A stretch of DNA of 21,318 nucleotides, taken from the NCBI GenBank assembly GCA_959020415.1, contig CAUERX010000025.1, positions 1 to 21,318 on the forward strand. Direction: 5' to 3'. Origin of the DNA: an uncultured bacterium (GTDB taxonomy: Bacteria > Bacillota_I > Bacilli_A > RF39 > UBA660). Both the position numbers and the translations under genes were made by a program. The notes beneath the pieces were generated by a model that was given only the letters and a program-made list of their open reading frames with translations, was not told the DNA's origin and made no database searches. Shown here piece by piece: positions 15,676 to 21,318 of this stretch (positions within the stretch are counted from its first letter, which is position 1; the number at the start of each line of letters is the position of its first letter).

Positions 15676-16348
15676 TCGCAGGAACAATTAGTTTATCGCC
15701 GATTTTTATATCTGATAGATTGTTATAAGCTTCTAATTGTTCTCTTGATACTCCATAGTCTCCTATTATTGATTCGATTGTATCATTTTCCGTAACGATG
15801 TGAACTTTATAAACTACATATACTTCATTCTCATCAAGTCCATCAAATAATGATTTAACATTTATACTTTCGCGGCTATCTTCTGTCTCTTTAGACTCTT
15901 CTCTTTCTAATTCAACTGCTTCTTCGGCAATTTCTTCTTTTACTTCTTCTTTTACTACCTCTTCAGTTTTTTCAATCTCTTCAACTACTTCTTCACTTCG
16001 ATTCATAACCGGCTCCTCCTTTACTTCTTCGACATTGTCGACAGTTAATTCAATATTAACTGATAGTACTTTGTTATTAATAACTTCATAATAGAAGTCA
16101 CTAATGTCAACTTCAGCGTCATCGATATAATATTTTTTATCGATATTAATATTAAATGGCAACTCATATTCAAAATTATCTAAGTTAACACTTGTATCAG
16201 CCATTTTATAATCACCACTGACAATAAATTTCCCAGCAATTAAGTTTTCTTTTTTTACATCGACCTCATGCTCTAGTGAAATACTATTGATTTCAGCTAT
16301 GTTACTATCAAACATTATATCTTTTTTAAATGGAACTAGTTTTTTCAT
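15665..16348 (-). CDS. spoVID: SpoVID-like spore coat assembly protein with a C-terminal LysM domain
   Basis: The 227 residues have three parts. Residues 1-108 form a beta-rich domain (MKKLVPFKKDIMFDSNIAEI, then VSGDYKMADTSV, FEYELPFNINID, DISDFYYEVI) like the SpoVID N-terminus. Residues 109-165 are a Glu/Val-rich acidic linker. Residues about 178-224 form a LysM domain (VHIVTENDTIESIIGDYG, then LEAYNNLSDIKIGDKLIVP). In Bacillus, SpoVID guides coat proteins around the forespore and its LysM region binds lipid II. This copy is far shorter than the 575-residue Bacillus protein because the linker is short. AGGAGGGG precedes the ATG. It overlaps the ysxE-like ATG, and the synteny with valS supports the call. 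Confidence 0.82.
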   Translation of the reverse strand: MKKLVPFKKDIMFDSNIAEINSISLEHEVDVKKENLIAGKFIVSGDYKMADTSVNLDNFEYELPFNINIDKKYYIDDAEVDISDFYYEVINNKVLSVNIELTVDNVEEVKEEPVMNRSEEVVEEIEKTEEVVKEEVKEEIAEEAVELEREESKETEDSRESINVKSLFDGLDENEVYVVYKVHIVTENDTIESIIGDYGVSREQLEAYNNLSDIKIGDKLIVPANEN

Positions 16349-16386
16349 TATATCCCCTCCTAAGTAATTATATTAATTTTTCTTTT

Positions 16387-17238
16387 TTATATGCCTTTGC
16401 TTAGGTGTTTTTCTAATGGTTTAATACTATATCCTTTGCTTGTTATGTAATTGATAATATTTTCTAATTCGTTTTTTAATTCGGTATTTACTTTTAAAGA
16501 AATTATGGAACCTGGTGTTAAACTTTGTTTTACAGTTATAAATGGTCTTTTATTAACCACTTTTGTAGGAATTATAGTATAGGAATTTTGAAGATCGCAA
16601 ATTTTAAGAATATCTTTATCTGGTTTTTCAGTATAACAATAATTATATTTTTGAGTAGCTGCACTAGTAATAATTGTTTTCATCCAAACGAAATCGCTGT
16701 CACTATAATCTTCATTATTACTCAAATTACCAATGGTGTGACCCTTTTGTAATAGTCTTATAATTAGATTATGGTTTTGCTCTAAGTATTTACTAGTAAT
16801 ATAAAATGTAGCTTTAATTTTATGATTATCTAAGATGCCAATTATATCATTAATATTTGTATGATTATCAACTTTAAAAATAAGAGATACACTTTTTTCA
16901 TTAGGGTTTCCACTTATAATATATTTATCGGTATTATTTTTTAAACCTTCTTTAACAGGAATATTTTTATAAACTAATAACTTATCATTAAAATAACCTA
17001 TTTGTTTCATCTTTTTATAACTCTTTTTAACATCAACTTCTTTACCGCTAATACCTGGAATAATAGTATTACTTTTAATTGTGGCTTCAATAGGTTTTGT
17101 TTTATATTCTGGACTTTTAGTTTTTATCTCATTTAAGAGTTCATCGCTTAATTTAGCCGTTGTTCCCACTTCTTCGGTATACATAAAGCTGCCAATTAAT
17201 AATGCGATAATTCCAATAACTTGAAAAGTTCGTTTCAT
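16387..17238 (-). CDS. NodB-fold (polysaccharide deacetylase-like) protein lacking catalytic residues
   Basis: A 283-residue protein with an N-terminal signal or anchor helix (MKRTFQVIGIIALLIGSFMY). From about residue 130 it follows the NodB deacetylase fold: KSVSLIFKVDNHTNINDIIG, then LDNHKIKATFYITSKYLEQN, then LLQKGHTIGNLSNNEDYS and a C-terminal GSIISLKVN...IINYITSKGY. In active enzymes the first segment is T-F-D-D-G and the third carries H-x-x-x-H; here they are FKVDN and NLSNNED, so the metal ligands are gone. It is probably a non-catalytic cell-wall or spore-cortex protein. I chose the ATG at 17238 because AGGTGAGG lies just before it; 17292 would be longer. It is the first gene of the spoVID-ysxE unit. 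Confidence 0.72.
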   Translation of the reverse strand: MKRTFQVIGIIALLIGSFMYTEEVGTTAKLSDELLNEIKTKSPEYKTKPIEATIKSNTIIPGISGKEVDVKKSYKKMKQIGYFNDKLLVYKNIPVKEGLKNNTDKYIISGNPNEKSVSLIFKVDNHTNINDIIGILDNHKIKATFYITSKYLEQNHNLIIRLLQKGHTIGNLSNNEDYSDSDFVWMKTIITSAATQKYNYCYTEKPDKDILKICDLQNSYTIIPTKVVNKRPFITVKQSLTPGSIISLKVNTELKNELENIINYITSKGYSIKPLEKHLSKGI

Positions 17239-17253
17239 AGCCTCACCTATAAA

Positions 17254-17282
17254 AGTATATGATGATGTTTTATTTTTATAAA
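17254..17282 (-). promoter_or_regulatory. Promoter of the NodB-like / spoVID / ysxE unit
   Basis: -35 TTTATA (17282 to 17277), 17-nt spacer, -10 TATACT (17259 to 17254), just before AGGTGAGG. The -10 area also reads CATATACT, close to sigma-E type -10 sequences, so sporulation control is possible but unproven. Confidence 0.5.
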
Positions 17283-17336
17283 CGCTTTTCACTATTTTTA
17301 TTTTACTTCATATTATATTATGGAAGGAGGGGTTAC

Positions 17337-17603
17337 ATGGGACCATATACAAATTATTATATGCCTGCACAAAATTCATTTAGAGGCCCAGGCGGAAGAC
17401 CACCAGGAGGACCAGGCGGAAGACCTCCGGGAAGACCACCAATGAATAATAATCGATTGGTAGGTGGCGGTTTCCTAGGCCCATTTTTATTAGGGGGACT
17501 TACAGGCGGTTTAGTAGCACCATTTTTCTATGGCGGATATAATAATCGTCCAAATTACTATTACCCAGCGCCATACTATCCTCCATATTATAGACCATAC
17601 TAA
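17337..17603 (+). CDS. Small Gly/Pro/Tyr-rich protein, spore-coat-like
   Basis: An 88-residue protein in three parts: MGPYTNYYMPAQNSF, a repetitive GPGGRPPGGPGGRPPGRPP stretch (about 17-35), a Gly-rich hydrophobic segment GGGFLGPFLLGGLTGGLVAP (about 43-62), and a Tyr/Pro tail ending YYPPYYRPY. Small Gly/Tyr/Pro proteins of this kind are common in Bacilli and include spore coat and surface components. Divergent orientation from the spoVID unit fits a spore role, but no specific family is recognised. GGAGGGG stands 4 nt before the ATG at 17337 and decides that start. It ends in a clear terminator. Confidence 0.75.
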   Translation: MGPYTNYYMPAQNSFRGPGGRPPGGPGGRPPGRPPMNNNRLVGGGFLGPFLLGGLTGGLVAPFFYGGYNNRPNYYYPAPYYPPYYRPY

Positions 17604-17609
17604 AAAAGA

Positions 17610-17632
17610 CCTATCATCTGATAGGCTTTTTT
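17610..17632 (+). terminator. Terminator after the Gly/Pro/Tyr-rich gene
   Basis: CCTATCA (17610-17616), loop TC, TGATAGG (17619-17625), then C and TTTTTT (17627-17632). Confidence 0.88.
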
Positions 17633-17653
17633 GTTATATAAAACTAACATGCA

Positions 17654-17692
17654 TATTTTACTTGTAGGTTATGAGAAGAGAATAGTAAAATA
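17654..17692. repeat. 8-bp inverted repeat in the 3' intergenic region
   Basis: TATTTTAC (17654-17661) and GTAAAATA (17685-17692) are perfect reverse complements 23 nt apart. No U-run follows on either strand and the function is unknown. Confidence 0.3.
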
Positions 17693-17713
17693 AACGCGCT
17701 AGTTATATGGAGC

Positions 17714-17772
17714 TTTATAAACTCCGGTAGAACAACTACTTTTTTGTAATTGTTCTCGTCGGAATTTATAAA
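17714..17772 (-). ncRNA. Long two-tier hairpin in the 3' untranslated region of the tail-collar gene
   Basis: Read on the minus strand, TTTATAAATTCCG (17772 to 17760) pairs with CGGAGTTTATAAA (17726 to 17714), and inside it GAACAATTAC (17755 to 17746) pairs with GTAGTTGTTC (17739 to 17730) around an AAAAAA loop. The only non-Watson-Crick pair in each arm is U-G in the minus-strand RNA but C-A on the plus strand, so the structure suits minus transcription. It begins immediately after the stop of the tail-collar gene. With no clean U-run it is not a standard terminator; it could stabilise the mRNA or be a processing site. Confidence 0.5.
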
Positions 17773-17773
17773 T

Positions 17774-18499
17774 TTAATATTTTATAATGTAATTAACAAC
17801 TATGTAAGGCTGTAAATTAGTAAACGAAGTGCCACTACCAGTTGAGCTAGTAGTAGTAGCACTGCCGCTGAAAGTACTTGATACGGTTCCTTTAGCCGTA
17901 ACTGTATGGGTATGCGCTCCAGCTGAATCAATAACATCTTTAGCTGTATTCCCACGATCAGAGCCTGCAGGACTAGGTACACTGCCGCCACTGGCACCGA
18001 CCCAGTTATAACCTAAACCATGGGTATGAGCACCACTCGAACTGGTAGTAACGCTACTTCCAGTAAATGTACTTGATACGGTTCCTTTAGCTGTAACTGT
18101 ATGCGTATGGGCTGGCATATTGGCACTGGTAAGAGTTGTATTTATGCTTCCTCCGGTTCCACCTAAAACACTAAAATTACTACTATCTTTTCCAACTACA
18201 ACTTTCCCATTTAAGTTTGGTATATTGAATGTTGTACTACCATCTCCCGCACCATAAGTCGTTCCTATTTTGGCATATAAATCTGCGTATGTTGTTCTCG
18301 ATACAGCCTGTCCATTACATAATAAATATCCTTCAGGTGCTGTAGAGCCAGCATAAGCTTCAATAACCCCAGGGTTCATACCATTGGCATCACCAATAAC
18401 TATTTCTGCTTCAGCTCTTCCCATTGAAGAAAGAATTATTAGACTTATTCCTAACGTTATAATTAAGGTAATACTAACTAATATAATATCTCTTTTCAT
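17774..18499 (-). CDS. Membrane-anchored protein with a phage tail-collar domain
   Basis: A 241-residue protein. Residues 1-27 (MKRDIILVSITLIITLGISL...) form a signal-anchor helix. From about 43 a phage tail-collar domain follows: PGVIEAYAGSTAPEGYLLCN, GQAVSRTTYADLYAKIGTTY, GAGDGSTTFNIPNLNGKVVV. Then come Thr/Ser-rich repeats with two HTHTVTAKGTVSSTF units and a GAHTHGLGY, ending FTNLQPYIVVNYIIKY. The end resembles phage short-tail-fibre tips whose His-x-His motifs bind metal. It is a close paralogue of the C-terminal 199 residues of the next gene upstream. AAAGGAGGG precedes the ATG, and only 12 nt separate the genes, so they form an operon. No other phage gene is nearby, so this is a surface protein using a phage module, not a prophage. 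Confidence 0.82.
   Translation of the reverse strand: MKRDIILVSITLIITLGISLIILSSMGRAEAEIVIGDANGMNPGVIEAYAGSTAPEGYLLCNGQAVSRTTYADLYAKIGTTYGAGDGSTTFNIPNLNGKVVVGKDSSNFSVLGGTGGSINTTLTSANMPAHTHTVTAKGTVSSTFTGSSVTTSSSGAHTHGLGYNWVGASGGSVPSPAGSDRGNTAKDVIDSAGAHTHTVTAKGTVSSTFSGSATTTSSTGSGTSFTNLQPYIVVNYIIKY
17904..17932. repeat. 29-bp exact repeat shared with the upstream paralogue (copy 1)
   Basis: This 29-bp segment, encoding part of the IDSAGAHTHTV unit, is identical to 18642-18670. A second identical stretch of about 27 bp begins near 18169 and near 18911. Such identity suggests recent duplication or gene conversion. Confidence 0.75.
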
Positions 18500-18511
18500 G
18501 CCTTCCCTCCT

Positions 18512-21318
18512 TTAATACTTGATTACATAATTTTCAATTATATATGGTTTTAAATTACTAAATGGCTCACCGCTTCCCACCGTGCTCGTTGTTGAACTAC
18601 TTCCATTAAATGTACTGGTTACACTCCCTTTTGGGGTTACAGTATGGGTATGCGCTCCAGCTGAATCAATCATATTTGTTGCCACTGCCCCAGCTGTATT
18701 TATTCCAGCCGTTGCACGAACAGCAGTTCCTGGTAAAGTTCGCCAATCATAGCCTAAACCATGAGTGTGAGCTCCATTAGATGAAGTTGAAACGCTTTGA
18801 CCAGTAAAGACGCTAGATACTGTTCCTTTTGAGGTTACGGTATGGGTATGGACTGGAAGATTTGCTGTTGTTAATGTATTATTAATACTTCCACCAATAT
18901 CGCCTAAAGAACTAAAATTACTACTATCTTTTCCAACCGGTACTTTCCCATTTAAATTTGGTACATTGAATGTTGTACTTCCATTTCCTTGACCATAAGT
19001 CGTTCCTATCTTGCTAAATAAATTCGAATATGTCGTTCTCGATATCTCTCTTCCATCGCACGGTAAATATCCATCTGGTGTACTACTACTAGCATTTATT
19101 TTTATAATTCCTGGGGGTGTGGAATCTATATTTGTGATAACAAACGATGAGCTTACTGTATTAGTACCATCACTTGATTTTCCTAATATTTTACCACTTA
19201 CCTGATATTTTAATTTAAAAGGGTTGCTCGGAAACTCTATCCAAGTTTCTCCATTATCAATACTATATGTATTTGTGCAATCTGTACATGCTGCGGTTAC
19301 TATTAATGTCTTACTTTGTGACCACATTTCTCCTGATGGACTAATTTCATATGTGGGCGCATCTATTTTATTTGTTCCCGTATCAATGGAGCCTGTATTA
19401 TTTAATCCTACTCCACTGGTTACCATAACCTTTATAGAATAAATTGCATTATGTGTAAGTCCAGTAAAGGTGTAAGTATTACTTGTTCCATTATCTATCC
19501 ATGTTGATCCATTATCCTTACTAAACTCATATTTAGTTATTCCACTTGTGGCACTTGCTGTAGCAACTGCTGTTATACTATTTGTTGTTTTGCTTGCACT
19601 TACACTTACCTCTGGAGTGGTGTTATCAAACTTAAACAAAGCACTTACTACTTGATTTGAAGTATTTCCACTTACATCTGATAAGGTCCCAGCTTTTATC
19701 CATAAATAATATGTCCCAGTTAAACTTGAACTTGATGTTGCAGGAATTGTTACTGTCGCACTCTTTGCTCCTTCTATATTTGTTGAAGTTACACTTGACC
19801 ATGTCGTTGGTGATGTTGTGTTTGATGTACTCCATGCATATGAAATTGCTTGACTTGCTTTTAATCCACTTCCGGCATCAGCTAATGTTACGGTTACCGC
19901 TTTCCCGCCACTTACATATGTGGCCCCAGTATTTGGATTTAAGCTTACTGTTGGTTTTGTTGTATCTGTCCATTTGGCATATAGTGTTTGATTACTTGTT
20001 GGTGTATAGCTTGCTCCTGCTTCTCCTACTTTATTGGTTAGTGATGAATCACTATACCATCCTCCAAATGTATATCCTGTTTTACTTGGACTTGGTAAGG
20101 TTACTGAAGTACTTGTCCATTTTGCATAGATGGTACTATTGGCAGCAATATTATATATGGTTGTACTTGTTACTTGATTGGTAAATGTGTTTTCTTTATA
20201 CCATCCATTAAACATATAATTTGAAGTTGCATTAGCTGCACTATTCCCTCCACTTGCTCCATTATAGTTATATGTAACTACATAACTTCTTGTTGGTGAA
20301 GGTAAGGTCCCATATGTTGAATTATATGTTACTGCTTTACTTGTTGTACTGTTTCCTCCATTAGCTCCATTGTAATTATAAGTTAAAGTATAACTATTAG
20401 CTTTACCTTTTGCTGTATAGGTTATATTTGAAGATACATTTACTTTTGTTCCTTCAGTTCCGACTTTTGTATTAGAAGGACTATACCAGCCATCTACTCC
20501 ATATCCACTACTTGCTGTTATACTTGGTAATGTTATTTGACAACTTGTGGCATTGTTATACATAACGCAGCTGTCTGTTGTTTTTCCTATTGCACTTATT
20601 CCAGTTCCTTTACTATAACTTACATTTATTGTCTTCTTATAGATAGCGTATAAAGTTACATCAGCGTTCTTCATTTCTAAACTACTTAATCCTATTGTTG
20701 CATCTTTATTTGTATTCCATCCGGCAAAGGTCCAGCCTGCTTTAGTGGCTGTATAACTTAAATCTATCTTACTTCCTTCTGATAGGTATTCATTATACTT
20801 TGAACAATCTTCTCCACCATTAGTCTTGCAATCATATGTTACTAGATAATCATTAGTTGGCTTTATTGTTCCTCCTTCAGCTTGGCCATAATCTAATGTT
20901 ATTTCTACTTCACTACTTGTACTTGGTGGTGTTCCTTCAAAGTCTTTATTATATTCTATCTTTACATTTACTACTTTACTAGTATTCTTATATAGTTTCT
21001 CTCCTTTGGTATATCCTGAAAAAGAAATCTTTATAGCTTCATTATTACTTTTTATATTGGTTAATATGTTTTCTAGTTTAGCATCAAATGTTCCTTTATT
21101 CTCCACTGTGACTTGATATTCCATCGCATCACCTTTTTCATAGAGGTTTGCTTCCATACTAGCTGTTAGATTGGTCCATGTTGGAGTTTTAGCATTTTCT
21201 CCATTACCTGTTTTATTACCTGCAGTTACATTTGTTATTCTTATATCCCAGTTACTACTTATCTTACTTGTTCCTTTTATGTTTAGATTTGTTTGAAAAG
21301 CAGCATAGCCTACTGTCA
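18512..21318 (-). CDS. Large repeat surface protein with InlB-type and Ig-like repeats and a tail-collar C-terminus (5' end outside the window)
   Basis: The frame is open to the right edge, so at least 934 residues are present and the start is missing; the ATG at 21157 is internal, with a protein-like sequence before it and no ribosome binding site. Residues 54-150 (visible numbering) are a beta domain resembling the repeats of internalin-associated proteins. Listeria-Bacteroides (InlB B) repeats follow: GWTFAGWNTNKDA, GYGVDGWYS, NYMFNGWYKEN, GYTFGGWYSDS, each ending near LYAKW or LYAIY. Ig-like, Thr/Ser-rich segments follow (about 450-720). The last 199 residues are the tail-collar module: GYLPCDGREISRTTYSNLFS, NVPNLNGKVPVGKD and HTHTVTSKGTVSS. 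No LPXTG sorting motif is seen at the C-terminus. It is probably a secreted adhesin. Confidence 0.85.
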   Translation of the reverse strand, partial: TVGYAAFQTNLNIKGTSKISSNWDIRITNVTAGNKTGNGENAKTPTWTNLTASMEANLYEKGDAMEYQVTVENKGTFDAKLENILTNIKSNNEAIKISFSGYTKGEKLYKNTSKVVNVKIEYNKDFEGTPPSTSSEVEITLDYGQAEGGTIKPTNDYLVTYDCKTNGGEDCSKYNEYLSEGSKIDLSYTATKAGWTFAGWNTNKDATIGLSSLEMKNADVTLYAIYKKTINVSYSKGTGISAIGKTTDSCVMYNNATSCQITLPSITASSGYGVDGWYSPSNTKVGTEGTKVNVSSNITYTAKGKANSYTLTYNYNGANGGNSTTSKAVTYNSTYGTLPSPTRSYVVTYNYNGASGGNSAANATSNYMFNGWYKENTFTNQVTSTTIYNIAANSTIYAKWTSTSVTLPSPSKTGYTFGGWYSDSSLTNKVGEAGASYTPTSNQTLYAKWTDTTKPTVSLNPNTGATYVSGGKAVTVTLADAGSGLKASQAISYAWSTSNTTSPTTWSSVTSTNIEGAKSATVTIPATSSSSLTGTYYLWIKAGTLSDVSGNTSNQVVSALFKFDNTTPEVSVSASKTTNSITAVATASATSGITKYEFSKDNGSTWIDNGTSNTYTFTGLTHNAIYSIKVMVTSGVGLNNTGSIDTGTNKIDAPTYEISPSGEMWSQSKTLIVTAACTDCTNTYSIDNGETWIEFPSNPFKLKYQVSGKILGKSSDGTNTVSSSFVITNIDSTPPGIIKINASSSTPDGYLPCDGREISRTTYSNLFSKIGTTYGQGNGSTTFNVPNLNGKVPVGKDSSNFSSLGDIGGSINNTLTTANLPVHTHTVTSKGTVSSVFTGQSVSTSSNGAHTHGLGYDWRTLPGTAVRATAGINTAGAVATNMIDSAGAHTHTVTPKGSVTSTFNGSSSTTSTVGSGEPFSNLKPYIIENYVIKY
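18642..18670. repeat. 29-bp exact repeat shared with the downstream paralogue (copy 2)
   Basis: Identical to 17904-17932; see that entry. It lies in the same position of the tail-collar module of the long surface gene. Confidence 0.75.

Noticed and set aside
19657..20184. A 175-residue plus-strand frame and other frames opposite the repeat protein
   Set aside because: They are low-complexity antisense shadows (Leu/Met/Tyr/His-rich) of the Thr/Ser-rich surface gene.
17774..21157. Prophage tail region
   Set aside because: Tail-collar domains are present, but no tail tape, baseplate, lysis or terminase genes are seen, and the proteins have signal-anchor or InlB-type repeats.
1..21318. CRISPR arrays, tRNA or rRNA genes, defence islands
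   Set aside because: I found no regularly spaced direct repeats, no cloverleaf-like tRNA sequence and no recognisable restriction, toxin-antitoxin or other defence genes.

Overview
The window is AT-rich and reads like the chromosome of a Gram-positive bacterium of the class Bacilli, probably an uncultured gut lineage near Erysipelotrichales, RF39 or other relatives of Mollicutes. The support is: strong purine-rich ribosome binding sites (AGGAGG and AGGTGA types) before almost every gene, sigma-A promoters, a valine T-box leader, Bacillus-like gene order (thyA-folA, lepA-hemW, and spoVID-ysxE next to valS) and ordinary TGG tryptophan codons. The spoVID/ysxE pair implies an endospore former or a recent descendant of one.

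Positions 1-1400 differ from the rest. At 30-62, on the minus strand, a consensus -35 and -10 are separated by a run of 18 G, which looks like a phase-variable promoter for a gene just left of the window. Next come remnants of two unrelated transposases joined end to end (about 185-677), an inverted repeat, and an open frame (1384 to 950) that stays open only if two TGA codons are read through. It also lacks a ribosome binding site, unlike its neighbours.

From 1536 to 9120 is housekeeping: an UPF0316 membrane protein; a glycerophosphodiesterase; a thymidylate operon (HD protein, thyA, folA, tmk) with its own promoter and a palindrome in that promoter's spacer; and lepA, an unrecognised gene and hemW. 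From 9171 to 10107 lie two paralogous type IV pilin-like genes, one without the peptidase motif. From 10201 to 13721 is valS with an upstream HD-hydrolase gene, both behind a valine T-box. From 13722 to 17238, all on the minus strand, are a pilin-like LamG protein, a ysxE/CotS-type pseudokinase, a SpoVID-like LysM protein and a NodB-fold protein that has lost its catalytic residues. Two small plus-strand genes sit among them: a Trp/Cys-headed membrane peptide and a Gly/Pro/Tyr-rich, spore-coat-like protein.

The right end (17774-21318) holds two adjacent surface genes that share a phage tail-collar C-terminal module. One is a short membrane-anchored form. The other is a long protein with InlB-type and Ig-like repeats whose start lies beyond the window. 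A long G-U-compensated hairpin follows the stop codon of the short gene. All family assignments come from reading motifs in the sequence; no database search was run.
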